NCBI RefSeq assembly: GCF_000204055.1
Contig: NW_006768864.1
Location: forward strand, 6,388-70,387
Source of the DNA: Melampsora larici-populina 98AG31
Lineage: Eukaryota; Basidiomycota; Pucciniomycetes; Pucciniales; Melampsoraceae
Length of the DNA stretch: 64,000 nucleotides
Direction: 5' to 3'
The first letter of the stretch is position 1. The number at the start of each line of letters is the position of its first letter. A program made the position numbers and the translations under genes. This document shows, piece after piece, positions 1 through 11,441 of this stretch. Under the pieces are notes generated by a model that was given only the letters and a program-made list of their open reading frames with translations, did not search any database and had not been told where the DNA came from.

Positions 1-238
1 ATACCCTCATGTGAATGTAGTTCACAACCACGAGGTGATTCTAATTCACACGGTGTGAATTTGATTCACATAGTGTGATTCTGATTCACATGGTGTGAAT
101 GCCATTCACATGAGGTGAACAAAAATCACATGAGGTGAACAAAAATCACATGAGGTGATTGACTTTCACACCGTGTGAACTGGAATCACCTTGTGTCAAT
201 TGCATTCACCTCATAGTGAATGAAAATCATTGAGCTGT
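1..238. repeat. 20-bp-period TTCACA/TGTGAA array, left of KDZ copy 1
   Basis: About a dozen imperfect units with a clear 20-bp period. Each unit holds a short inverted motif built from TTCACA or ATCACA and GGTGAA or TGTGAA half-sites; for example, two identical units with the core ATCACATGAGGTGAAC follow each other at about 107-146. The array sits directly beside the KDZ transposase remnant, and related arrays lie at 2510-2830, 2975-3105 and 17808-17875. A 20-bp spacing places the half-sites on one face of the helix, as in subterminal transposase-binding repeats; that role is inference. It lacks the long unique spacers of a CRISPR. Confidence 0.75.
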
Positions 239-275
239 GTTCAGGGATTAAGACACCTGATGATATTTTCTCTGC

Positions 276-2409
276 TTAGGAGTCTTGTACAGCATCACAC
301 ACAGCTGCTTCAGATATACGGGGAAAATCTACTTGGAAGGGGTGTGATGATACTGGCCTGATTGGATTGGCTTGCCGTCATGATCATGTCTTGAAATTTG
401 TGAATGTGGTCCAGAGCGGAGAGCGGTGAGCTTTCTTCATCATCAAACATGATTTACTACGTGTGGCATGTGTGAAAGATTGATTCATCCTGGTGACCTT
501 TGATACAATTGGTCAGTATTTTGTACTGGCATTGCTTTACCAGTTAATTCAAGATACAGAGAAGGCAGGCAAACCAAAACAAAGCCGTACGGTTTTTTAC
601 GACATTGGTTGTACACTAGAAAAAAGTGTTCAGAAAGTGGAGTTCTGCAGCTCTTTGTATTAAACCGTGCAATACCTGATAAGTTCTTGACTCCACAGAA
701 CGAGTATTTCAAGGAGGAATACCAGCGTGGTGATCTCAAATTTGCAACTAGTGCATTTCATGCATATGCACATAGATGGACTTGTCAGTTGAAATACAAT
801 CCACGGCTGAACAAGGGATATGGATTGACCAACGGCAAAGGCAATGAGAGGATCTGGTCTGATAATGATCCTCTGATAGCACCGAATTGATGTGCGACTA
901 AACAACACCGTGTTGATGCACTAGATTTGCAGTCAAGTCATGGCAATGAAACAAGACCCAATAATGCAAGTATGTAATATTTTTCTCAAGAAAAGATAAT
1001 GGTAGGAACTTAGATGATTTATTTGCAGCCCATTCAATGCAGGTGAAATTAAATACAGCAGAAAAAAGATTCAAGGGGGCATCACATACACTTCAAAGAC
1101 TTCAGTCTCAAGATCCTACTTTCTTATATGGCTATTTTTCCAGGCAGTGGGAATGGCAGAAGGCCACTCAGCTGGCTGTAATAGATGATTGTGGTGTGCA
1201 AGAGAAGATGGAACAGCATTTGGTGGCGCTTCTGGACTTGGAAGAGAAGGTGAAGGACGCACAGTGAGTGGGGATTTTGATGTTTTGGAACCATTGTGGA
1301 TGATTTGTGCTGACTTTGATCCGGTGTAACATGTGGGAACATATCATCAGCAATGAGCTCTCTTGTCTGCGACAAAAGCGGTGAGGAACTTGGACAGAAG
1401 AAGAGATGGAACTATTTCTCACATTGCCGGGATCAATTGTGGAGCTTGAGATGGCAGTTGAGGAAGTGAGATAAGAGTTGGGAACCCCTGAGTTCACTCG
1501 ACTTCGAGCTGCTACAGGTGGGTGATCTCATTCAATCATATCCTATGTATGTTGACTAACATGTTTGATATGAAAAGGTCTCAAAGCTGAAGCACTCATA
1601 CGTGGTCATCTGGCTAAGATGAAGCTATATGAAGCCAAAGTTGGTATAGTTGAAGCGCAGAAAAAATGGGACACGGAGGGTCAAGGCAAGTTTTTATCTT
1701 TTTGAGAAACTCTGAAGCGTATATTCATGTTAGAATTTACTTTTCTGTAGGCACAAAAGCACAGAAGGGTCTCAAGATGTTAATGAGCAAGAAACATTTG
1801 ATGTTTAAGAAAAAGTGGACGTCCTATGAAGATCAGGTGTCACAATACAACAGAATTCGGCCAGTTAGCCGTATGGTTTGTCCATCACTTGATGAAGCCA
1901 AAAGGCTACCATTTGAGGATATTTTCTGGAATGTGGGGGTGCTTGCTCATCCTACGGAGAAGTGGGCTGTAGATCCAGGCACAATTGAAGGTATACAAGC
2001 CTTTTTACAACACAGGTCTTGAAGTGAAAAACTCCAAAGAATTGGCTGAGAGACTCAGCAGATGGTATATGAGGCTTTGAAGACTGAAGACAAGCTAGAT
2101 GGATTACTAGCAGTGTGTAGCAGTGGCAAGTTTTTCCATCTTTTCTATTGTGGATGTTTTCTATCTTATGTTTTCTAATGGTACACACTTGTGAATATTT
2201 CAGATTGTGATCCTGAAAATGGTGGAAGAGATCTAATAGACAGCCCCCAGGATGATCTCAAAATTATTGAGGAGGATATGCTGCATGGGGAAGATGATGG
2301 TGATGCAGCACGGCTTCATGAGCAAGTGGATCACCTGTACATCATGGAAGAAACCACTGATGAAGAGGATCTTTGGAGTGAAAGTGGGATGGATGGTAGC
2401 TATGATTAA
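276..2409 (+). pseudogene. KDZ transposase remnant, copy 1 (C-terminal two thirds)
   Basis: Decayed transposase of the Kyakuja-Dileera-Zisupton (KDZ) class. About 276-450 encodes a block ending DDTGLIGLACRHD, the first catalytic-region block of KDZ proteins. About 585-625 encodes DIGC in one frame. 609-890 in another frame gives SAFHAYAHRWTCQLKYNPRL followed by GYGLTNGKGNERIWS, the most recognisable KDZ signature. Exon-like pieces at 1037-1267, about 1577-1675 and 1750-2022 encode the helical C-terminal region, which also matches KDZ copy 2 (LYEAKVG in both). The end, to 2409, is acidic. Frame changes between blocks and stops show it is dead. The cysteine-rich N-terminal half is missing; the repeat array begins where it should be. 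The family call is firm; exact exon limits are not. Confidence 0.8.
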
Positions 2410-2509
2410 ATATATGGGAAAGAATGTTTTTTTTGCGTTTTTTTTTGTTTTGAGTTAACCTTTTAGAATTTAAAGGTTGAATTTCTGGGTATCCTCTCAG
2501 TAAACATGT

Positions 2510-2830
2510 TCCTGTAGGTGAAATGAATTCACATGTGGGTGATACAAATTCACATGTGGGTGATACAAATTCACATATAGGTGAAATTCATTCACATATA
2601 GGTGAAATGAATTCACATGTAGGTGAAATGAATTCACGTGTAGGTGATGTATAATCACATGTAGGTGATGTATAATCACATAGGTGTGTTTTATTACATA
2701 GGTGCGTTTTGCATTTGGTGGTATGTGTTGACATGTAGGTGATATGAATTCACATGTAGGTGAAGTAAATTCACATATTGGTGGTATGTGTTGACATATA
2801 GACACACATATGTGTGGGTAAATATGGGGG
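2510..2830. repeat. 20-bp-period TTCACA/GGTGAA array, right of KDZ copy 1
   Basis: About 14 units of the form GGTGANNNNAATTCACATGT repeated every 20-21 bp, more regular than the array at 1-238. It begins about 100 bp after the KDZ stop codon. Reading frames through it (Thr/His/Leu-rich) are artefacts of the repeat. Confidence 0.8.
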
Positions 2831-2974
2831 TTTCAAGTTTGTTTGTTTTGTGCGCACAATTTATAAATTTGGACAAGTTGTTTGTAAGAGAAATTATGCG
2901 TAAAAACATAAGTTGTGTGATTTTGAGCTGTGACTGAGGTGAATGGGAATCTGATACTTACTCCAGGCCTGGAC

Positions 2975-3105
2975 AGACATTCACATGTGTGTGACCATAC
3001 GTGGTAGTTCAATCTGGGACGTAGTCTTTACGGGTGGGAATCACATAGGTGTGATTGATATTCACATAGATGTGAATTCCATTCACATCGGTGTGATCCC
3101 AATTT
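2975..3105. repeat. Short TTCACA/TGTGA repeat cluster
   Basis: Five or so further half-site pairs (TTCACATGTGTGTGA, TCACATAGGTGTGA, TTCACATAGATGTGAA, TTCACATCGGTGTGA) with the same ~20-bp spacing, separated from the main array by about 145 bp of unrelated sequence. Confidence 0.65.
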
Positions 3106-3274
3106 TTAGGCGCATGTGTGATTGGTTGTTGAACTTGATCAAATGCAAGAATATGGGCATGGATAGTGTTTTATGGGTTCCTAGCTCATGTAGTGATGGA
3201 AAAAGGACTTGATAACAGCTTTGAGTCCAACATGTTGGGGAGTCGGCGCGTCGGACGGGGAGGTTTTGCGGCTA

Positions 3275-3312
3275 TAAGCCAATAGGAAGTACACGTTTCC
3301 TATTGACTTATA
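3275..3312. repeat. Inverted repeat around ATAAGCCAATAGGAA
   Basis: ATAAGCCAATAGGAA is followed after about 7 nt by TTTCCTATTGACTTAT, an imperfect hairpin. The surrounding 3.1-3.88 kb stretch has no recognisable gene. It may be a terminal fragment of an old repeat. Confidence 0.4.
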
Positions 3313-3886
3313 TCCAAAAGGTTGGGTAGCGACAGGTGTGAGATGGTCAAGTGGGAATTTAACAAAGAGTTTGAAAAATTCTTATTCTATCACTGTTGGA
3401 AATCAAGGAGGTTGGGTTCAACAATAATGAAAGTCAAAACAAACAAATGGGTTGAAAGATGTGTTTCATGAATCACTGAATGATTGAGCTGTGGGTGGCT
3501 GACTTAGGAGATGATGACCAAAGGGATGGTTTGTCTCAAAAAGCCAGAATGGATTTTTGCATCAAATGACTTCAATTGCACTGGCAACCTCATTGAGGCT
3601 GACAATGTCATTGATTCCCTTTATTATGTGCATTGTGAAGTTGTGTGATGCATAATAAATTGGATTGATTGAGTGATTCACCTTCATAATTAGCCGTATG
3701 GAGACCAAACATTTGAGATCTTGAGTAGAAAATCAAATCTTTTTGCTCTCTACCTTTGATTCCCCTTCCTGAATATTTGATTGCAAAAGCTCTTCACCAC
3801 CAATCTGTTTCCATCAGACCGTACCATTTTCCCTTTCATCTGTTTCCATCAAACTGTACCATTTTCCCTTTGACTGCAATCTTATC

Positions 3887-6800
3887 ATGAGTATAATTGA
3901 TAAAATCAGCTCACTTTTCAAGGAATATGGCAATGAGCTCAGGAGTGACAACATTACTATGGTGGAACTACAAAATACACTGCAATCCTTCCCAAAGCCC
4001 ATCCTAAATTCAATGAGCATTTCTCAACATTTGCTCATTGTGCCATTCACAATGACTCTGTGTGTGGCAGAATTATCCATAGAAGTGCTAGCACTGAACC
4101 TGTTCATATATCACAATACAGAGTGGTTCCTAGCAAACCTCTCAATTATATTTACAACTGGGCCAATACTGATCCGAAATCCTTGCCATCTGCTGCCGAC
4201 TTTTCAAAACAACTACCACATCCTTACCCACCCTTTCTAGCACCAGTCCCTCAATGACCATGGGCTTCTGCATTGTTTATCAACACTTTCAAACCTTTTG
4301 AAGAAGTTTTGGATAAGCTAGAGATGGAAGCTCCTTCTCCCACTCAATCTCACTCTGCACCATTCATCTACACTTTCAAGCCTCTCAAAGAAGTGGCGGA
4401 TAAGCTAGAGATGGAACCTCGTCCTCCTCCTCAATCTCATTAACCTCCTTACTCACCATTAGACAATGGACAATCACCTAGAAATAAGAGAAAATCCAAT
4501 GAAGCTCAACCCAAAGCCCGTATATCTGTGAGACCACAGTGTATGCAAGCTGCAGATGGTGGACTTTCCAATGGCTGTATAGCTATTGGAAACAAAAATT
4601 GCCCTTTTCAGTACTGTGTTGGGGTACGTACAATATCCCCGGACTATTTTTTATCCTTCTTGCTACAAATGACACAACAACCCAAATTTCCAATATTGCT
4701 TCCTTAGTGCTGCAGGGCATACAGTGACACTACCTGTAGTGAACACAGTATCAGGTCTCTTGCCCCTGCATTGGTGCAACAACCAAGTCAAGACCCACCG
4801 AAGATATGTAATCCAGGTGATGGTCAATTCATCATGGAACATCTCTCAGCAAAGTGTTTGCGACCTGTTGGTGGTCTTGTGTTATTTGAGTCACATAAGG
4901 AATTGGGCAGATTAAAGTGCCCTTTTCAGTACGGTATTGGGGTAAGTGCAATATCCCTATGATGTTGTTTCTTTCTTTCTTTCTTTCAATACATAGCACA
5001 ACCCGACTTGCCTTGGATTTGTTAGTGATGCACCATGTATGGCACCACTGCCTGTAGGGTCCATCCCCACAATCTCACCCCCGTGCGACCAGGTGGTAAA
5101 GGCACAGCATCATTCACAACAGATAAATGTGGGCTCCTTTTCTCTGTGTTGTGATGCAAATCTGATTACTAGGTCTTCTAGGGTTTTCTGAAAAAGATGG
5201 GCAATTTACTTGTCATGCTTGCGACTCCAATATGACAGATAGGTACCTGAAGAAACACATGAAAGATCCGCTTCATCAATAATGGTTAAAAGTATGGCAG
5301 GAAGAACAAGAAGCAGACAAGTGAACTACGCACACTATGCCAGATTGCAAATTTACTGCTGAGTTTAGAAATTGGGAGAAAATCATTGTATTTGTGAGTG
5401 TTCAAAAGTTTCTGCCCAAGCCTGGGCATTACTGGACAAAACTTGGGTTTCTGACCAAATACACCCCAAAATCATTTTCCTTTGGAATATCTTCAAAACC
5501 TAAGGTAAAAATATGAAAAAAGACGCAAAATGGCGGGACATCACAGGCAGATTCAATCATAATCTTTGCAAATTTTTCCAACCTCTCAGACATTGCTGAG
5601 GATTTTCTACATCTTGACTTTTCTCAACTCTAAGGTATATTATTGATGTCACCTTTTCCTCAAAGCCTTGGTATCTGAACAATCCAATCCAATTGACATA
5701 GAGATCTCGTCTCCAGCAGAGGTTGATTCCAAAAACGCTTTTGATACCCACAACCTTGAACAATTAGAGTCCTGTGAGTCCGTTTCAGATAATCTTGGAT
5801 GCCAACTTACACTGATGCCCAGTATGCCAGGTTTTGTCAAGAAATGTGGACAAGTTGTTTGTCTAGCCTGTCATGGTGATACATACACGGTAGAAAGCTT
5901 GAAGCAACATATGAAAAGTCTTCCGCATATGAAGCAATTGGAAATTTGGGTGGGAAAAGAAGAAGCCAAACACCAAATGAATTGGCGTATAAATCACCTA
6001 GAAGAATTTCTGCGGCTGGGGGCACCATTGACTGACAATCTGAATGATGTAGGAACCTCTGCTCAAGCTCCCAAGGAGTCTGTCTATACTTTTGATCCCA
6101 AAGTATAGAATTGGACCCCTTTGAGTCCCTTTGAGATCATCTTGGATGCTAGCATATGCTGATGCCCAGTCTACTAGGTTACGTTGAGGTGAAATGGAAT
6201 CTTGCTTGTGTAGCTTGTGTGGCCCAGGAAATTGAATCAACTGCTCTTTTGAATACACACATCAATAGTCTTGGACAACAAAAACAATTAGAAAAGCAGT
6301 CGGATATCATGGAAGATAACTGTGAGTCCCTTCGAAATGGTATTGGATGCCACCTTCCACTGACACCAAGTCTTGCAGGTTTTGTCGGGGGAAAACATAA
6401 TTTTCTTTGTCTAGTATGCAACAAGAAACCAATCTGATCATTTTTGAGAACTGAAACTGGCAATCAGAGGCACATCAACTTGCAATAAGTACTTATGTTA
6501 AGACAGGAGGCAGTTCTTTCCTTTGTTGAGTACGTGACAACAATCAACCAATCTCATTCAGTTGTGTCACCCAAAATATCAACTCAGTGGGCCATCAAAA
6601 ACGACTAAAGAAGGTGTGTCCAGCCACCAAGGAGTTTGAAGAAGAAGAAGAAGACTAAAAAGACAAAGACAAAGATGACAAAGACAACAACAAAGATGAC
6701 AAAGAGGAAGAAGAAGAAGAAGGAAGAGAAAAAGAAGTCCGTGAGTTGCTTTCAAATAATTTTCATCTTAACCTATCTGATCTCCACTCTTGCAGATTTT

Positions 6801-7500
6801 GTTCAGAAAGGCTCAAAATATTTGTTGCACAAACATTAAAACAACAAATCTCCCTGCTTGTCAGCTCCACCTGTTTGACCTTCTCATCCTGTCACTCACC
6901 TTTGTGTCATTTCCACTAAGTAGCCACATGCTGGGGACGACAAAACAAGGGGGTGCCTTGAGAAAGCCAGAGCACACCATTTGAGTCCTCCAAAAAGGGT
7001 TCCAAGTGCTCCTCACTACTGGGGTAAGTCACTTTGGTGGTTTGGGCCAGGGATCTTCTTCTCATCCTCCTGGAGCATTGGTAAAGCCAAAGCAAGAATG
7101 CTGCTCTGGGAGAGATGGCAACAAGGATATAGGTGTTATGGTTTGATAAGGATGTTTACAAACCTAGCTATGCAAAAGTTTTTGGTCTACATAAGCAGGG
7201 ATTCTGTGGCTTATGCAAGGGTGGGCTATGGTTTCTGTGGAATCACAGCTTTTGGTAGAGTGCGTGAGAAACAAATTCACATTTTATACTTATTGAAACA
7301 TAGGTACCATATGCTGCGCAAACATGGAGTCATGTCTGTGAATGGTCTTTATTCCTTACCCCCACTGAAAGCCAAACTGGGCGCCACATCAAATCAGGGA
7401 AGATGTGTTCTTGGCCCGCGCAGTTTGTGCAAAAAATGGAAGGAATATGCCAGGATATTTGATCCAATTGGGATTTGAGAAAGACTCTTCAAATGCCTGA
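3887..7500 (+). pseudogene. Decayed zinc-finger gene with Rua1 C-terminal-like domain
   Basis: Pieces of what looks like one multi-exon gene. 3887-4257: an N-terminal region crossing at least one frameshift. 4270-4440: two copies of a TFKPxxEVxDKLEME motif. 4530-4650 and 4790-4945: duplicated exons ending CPFQYxxG just before a GT donor, each followed by an exon with a (T/A)LPVxx-type motif. 5180-5325, 5830-5960 and about 6180-6430: three modules with CxxC...HxxxxxxH zinc-finger spacing. 7141-7254 joined to 7304-7460 across a 49-bp intron: a module reading QGFCGLCK, WNHSFW and then YHMLRKHG, which matches the C-terminal domain of the Ustilago regulator Rua1 (DUF4451) as I know it. Stops (for example TAA at about 5279) and frame changes mark it as a pseudogene. 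Its role as a DNA-binding regulator is inferred from the family. Treating all pieces as one gene is also inference. Confidence 0.55.
6636..6745. repeat. Purine-rich AAG/AAAGACA low-complexity tract
   Basis: GAAGAAGAAG and AAAGACAAAGA runs. Frames through it give Lys/Thr-rich peptides that should not be taken as coding, although it may once have been a lysine-rich linker in the surrounding zinc-finger gene. Confidence 0.6.
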
Positions 7501-8960
7501 AATCCAGCTGGTCTTTAAAGCAGACTGTTTCTGGCCAGAGAACCAAAAGCTGTAAGTAATCCTGGGTGCTGGTATGAGCATGCAAATAAATGTTATCATT
7601 GGAGGGTCTTTAACAAGAAGACAAGGATGTCACAAGGATCAGGAAAGTCCATCTCGTAAGAAATTGGTCTTTCTCAGTTTTGATCTGAAAAGATTGGATG
7701 AAAGGTAATAAAATAATAAAACTGATGATGTCTTTGTTTTGATTGGGCCCGGTAAAAAAATAATTACAAAATAAATGTCTTTGTGCTTTTCAAAGATTTC
7801 TGGTTTCAGTAACACAGAATTAAACATCTTTATCAAATTACCAGGTTTTTATCTATCTCTTATGCAGCATCTCTTGTTTTTCTTCATTTCAAAAAAAGCA
7901 AATTTCTTTTTTAATGTGAAGTTGAAAGTTATACTTTGACTTGAATTCCAACTTCACATTGAATGTTAAGTTAAATAAAGTATAAAGTTTGCATTGAATT
8001 CGGATTTCAACTTCACATTGAATTTGTATTTGAAACTCAAGGGTTCACAGCTCTGCCTTCCATGGAATGCAGAGCTTAGTCGTACCATGAGCAGCCTTTA
8101 TTTATTTGTCCAGTCCACTCAACAACAGTTAAAACATTCTCAATTGACCATCAAACCTGTCTCAATTTGTCTAATGGAAGTTGGAATTTGGATTATACAG
8201 GAAGAAAAAAAGCACATTGATGCTGAGAAGGAAGGGAAGGTTAGCATCTGATAAAGTAATCCCAAACATAATCAGTGAAAATAAGAACACTCTCCACTAT
8301 TATCAAAATCAAGGGAGCTCTAGGGAACCAATCAAGATCAATGGATATACGTGGACCTTAGGAATTAATTATCACATGCCGATCTATGTAACAATCAGCG
8401 GTGTACTGATTATTTTTTCCTTCTACATTTGCGAGCTTGGTGGGTCTTGGTGTGATTGAGTGAGATGACTTCAAGTGTTCTGGATTTTGTGTATCCAGAA
8501 CACTTGAGATGCTCATGATTGTTGAACCAATGAAAAATCCAGACCGCTTTAGGTGGTCACCTGGAGGAATGTTATACGCACCCTAATCAATCACAATCCC
8601 CAACACCAAGCAATTTACCTCAAAAAGGAATTTGTTTCTCAAAAGCCTTTCCAGAGGACATTACATAATTCCCATTCATTCATAATTGAGTCACATCATT
8701 ATTTGTTTCTTTCTAATGAATTTATTGACAAAAAACATCTAACAAATCATTTTGTTCTTTTCATTTAAAACCCCAAGAAAAAAACACAAGAGTTATTACC
8801 ATAATCATGAATTAGAAAGGTTGAAAATAGACACATCTACATTCAAATCTGAAAGATTTTGAAAATCAGAATGAGGCTGGCATGGAATTGATCATGAATA
8901 ATCTTAACAAACTCTTCAAGTGGATCCCATTTTCCTACACTTTTTAAAACATATCTAGTG
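7500..8960. other. Intergenic stretch without recognisable gene
   Basis: AT-rich sequence. About 7905-8040 contains two near-copies of a segment with TCAACTTCACATTGAAT, a short degenerate repeat. Apart from the perfect hairpin at 8471-8507 I see only short frames without family resemblance. Confidence 0.5.
8471..8507. repeat. Perfect 15-bp inverted repeat
   Basis: TCAAGTGTTCTGGAT at 8471-8485 and its exact reverse complement at 8493-8507, with a 7-nt loop. It resembles the hairpin at 22253-22294 in form (15-bp arms around a CTGGA/TCCAG core). It could be a mobile-element end or a terminator-like hairpin; nothing nearby decides this. Confidence 0.6.
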
Positions 8961-8964
8961 TAGG

Positions 8965-9372
8965 CTATTGGAATTGGAATCTCACACTACACTTGAGAAC
9001 TCCATCTGTTGATATCTCCATTTGCATCATCTGGTAATGTTCAGCAGCCATTAGACCGTTTTCAAACTTCTTGCGCAGAAAGACAGCATCTGGAAACTGA
9101 GGAAGGGTTGGATATTGAGGTGAGCCCATCCTGACGTAAGCATTGGCCGCAAGGACCACTTTTAAAGCTGTTTCAATCACGGGTTGGGTAGGATTCATAA
9201 CAGTGCTGAGGACCACACGGGCAAAGCTTTCCTCCATTGGTTTAGCAGCTAGTGGTTTCTGGGCTTGTTCAGTTGCTAGATACTTGAATAGAGTTAGGCA
9301 ATAGCACAGCACTTCCTCTCCAGGTTTGCATAGTTCTAGCTCATAAATTTTACTTTTTCCATAATTCCACAC
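8965..9372 (-). CDS. Unassigned gene fragment, 3' exon
   Basis: An open stretch of about 135 codons with balanced composition, reading upstream into GGVVWNYGKSK after a plausible acceptor (TTTGTAG) near 9380. The first Met-like codon is therefore probably internal and this is a terminal exon. Contains LELCKPGEEVLCYCLTLF and ends with a stop at 8965. I do not recognise a family. No convincing upstream exon is visible between 9380 and the transposon end at 9607, so the gene is probably truncated. Confidence 0.4.
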   Translation of the reverse strand: MWNYGKSKIYELELCKPGEEVLCYCLTLFKYLATEQAQKPLAAKPMEESFARVVLSTVMNPTQPVIETALKVVLAANAYVRMGSPQYPTLPQFPDAVFLRKKFENGLMAAEHYQMMQMEISTDGVLKCSVRFQFQ

Positions 9373-9606
9373 AACACCTCCTACAAATCACTTCACCAAT
9401 AAAAAAATAAAAATAAACATAAAGAATAAAAAAAAATACTACTGTTTCATTATATGTTGGACTCAAGAAAAAATAACAAAGTTATTTACTACCTTCAAGC
9501 AAATTAAACTTCAAAAATCACCACTGAAAACCAGACAATACAGGAGTTTTTGTGTTTAAATCCAGTTGAAAACTGAATTTGAACTTTTCATTTTCTCTTG
9601 ATGTTT

Positions 9607-10735
9607 ACGGAATGCGAGAGGTGTCAAGGTGACAATGCAAAAATCAAAAATCAAAAATCACAATTCCCGGGTGCGAAATTCAAAAATCAAAGACAAAACT
9701 ACAGAAAATATTCAAATACAGGGCAAAAACCCCTGTACTGGAGTAAAAGTCATGGCACAAACCACTTTCAGACCAGGTTACGGCCCAAATTTCAGTAAAT
9801 TGACAACTTGAAACTCAACATTTGTCACCCCATTGTCGCATTGACACAAAAAGTACCAGGAAAGCCACAAAAGAGGAAAACAAAATTCAAAAATCAAAAA
9901 AACAAAAGTCGAAAATCAAAAAACAAATGTCAATAATCAAAAAACAACAAAAACAACAATTAACAAACCATAAACGAAGACCCCAAAGATGAAAACTTCA
10001 CATTAGATGATGAAAATTGTACAAACCACCTCTCTACCTCTCTACCTCTCAACCAATCACACAACCCATACACCACACACCATCACTGATCATCTTATAT
10101 TGGCCAGTCATTCATCCACATTCATCCATCTTTTGTCATAGTCTCCACCCATCCACCTTGTTCAACAAAACCTACACTACACTGAACTTCTTTGATTGTC
10201 ATCACTCTTCTTCATCCTTCTTTGATCGTCTTCACCCTTCTTCAATCTTCTTGGATCGGCTTGAATCCTCTGTAATCTTCTTTTATCAGCTTCAATCTTC
10301 TTTATCTTCTTCAATCGTCTTCCATCTTCTTCACTCTTCTTCAATCTTCTTGGATTGGCTTCAATCTTCTGTAATCTTCTTTTATCAGCTTCCATCTTCT
10401 TTATCTTCTTCAATCGGCTTCCATCTTCTTCACCCTTTGTTGATTGGCTTCACCCTACTTCAATCTTCTTGGATCGGCTTCAATCTTCTGTAATCTTCTT
10501 TTATAAGCTTCAATCTTCTTTAGTAGTCTTCAATCTTCTTCAATCGGCTTCCATCTTCTTTAGTATTCGTCAATCAGCTTCAATCTTCTGTAATCTTCTT
10601 TGATACCTTCAATCTTCTTTAGTATTCTTCAATCGGCTTCAATCATCTTCAATCATCTTCAATCATCTTTGATATCCCTCGATCTCCTTTGATCTTCTTT
10701 AGTATTCTTCAATTGGCTTCAATCTTCTTTTCAAC
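9607..10735 (+). mobile_element. Transposon 5' end and minisatellite leader, copy 1
   Basis: Begins with ACGGAATGCGAG, the same terminus seen at 22467 (+), 15949 (-) and 40542 (+), each time preceded by T. It is followed by an AT-rich leader of AAAAATCAAAAATC runs, then by a long minisatellite (about 10175-10735) built from TTCAATCTTCTTTGAT-like units of roughly 15-30 bp. In the copy at 22467 the same layout leads into a DDE-integrase gene; here it leads into an alpha-kinase fragment. Reading frames through the minisatellite are spurious. Confidence 0.65.
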
Positions 10736-10799
10736 ATTTGTGTGAGTCAAATGAATCAATACACTTTCTTCAAGCTTGCTCAATCCTGTGTTTTATTTT

Positions 10800-11340
10800 C
10801 CCAATGGTTCAAAACTTTCCGGTCTATGCAGGAAGCGGTGCTACCACTGAATGTGCTTATTTCTTTGAAGAAGTACTTGATGTTACACAATACCGCAAAT
10901 ATACCAGCAATCACAACTTTGAACTCCGGGGTTCTGAAAGTCCTTTTGTCAATGATGTAATGCAAGCTCTCAGTCATTGGTCTCATAAACACTATAACGT
11001 AAGAAGAATGGTTGCGGATCTTCAGGGGGTGGGTTTGGTATTGACAGACCCTTTGATTGTGGATCCAAGCAAGTAAGTAGATTGGTGCTTGTATGCAAAA
11101 TGTTTGCCTGACTGTTTGTTTCACCCATAACCCAGTATGGCTTGGTGCGATGGAAACACTGGAAGGAAAGGCTTGGAGAATTTCTATACCCAGCGCAAAT
11201 GCAATAGGATATGCAAGCACTTTGGGTTGCTCCGCCCAAAAATAGCACAATTAAGTATATGGGAGGAGATGGAGCTGTTGTATGGAGGTAAATCTGGGGA
11301 ACAAACTCATATTCCAGCAAGAGATCAGCACATGGTGTAA
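10800..11340 (+). pseudogene. Alpha-kinase C-lobe, truncated
   Basis: Two exons joined by a 63-bp GT-AG intron (11073-11135). Exon 1 encodes CAYFFEEV, then ALSHWSHKH, then MVADLQGVGLVLTDPLI, which is the catalytic Asp loop and TDP motif of atypical alpha-kinases (MHCK/eEF2K family). Exon 2 encodes DGNTGRKGLENFY and KCNRICKHFGL, the Cys pair that binds zinc in these kinases. The ATP-binding N-lobe is absent: upstream lies the minisatellite leader. The fragment ends about 100 bp from the convergent gene at 11442-12257. Alpha-kinases are a strongly expanded family in rust fungi. Confidence 0.72.
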
Positions 11341-11441
11341 AATGAGGAGTAAATTCTTTCATTTCAACTTGTATTCCAAAATTTGTTGCTCTTAAAAATT
11401 CCAAAAAATTACAAAAATACTTTGCTCACAAAATTATCATC

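Noticed and set aside
1..238. CRISPR-like regular repeats
   Set aside because: The units are contiguous and degenerate without unique spacers, and the organism is a eukaryote.
2497..2909. Minus-strand frames rich in His, Val and Asn
   Set aside because: Translation of the 20-bp repeat array.
10017..10603. Long open frames rich in Ser, Phe and Leu
   Set aside because: They run through a TTCAATCTTCTT minisatellite and exist in several phases; no coding signal beyond the repeat.
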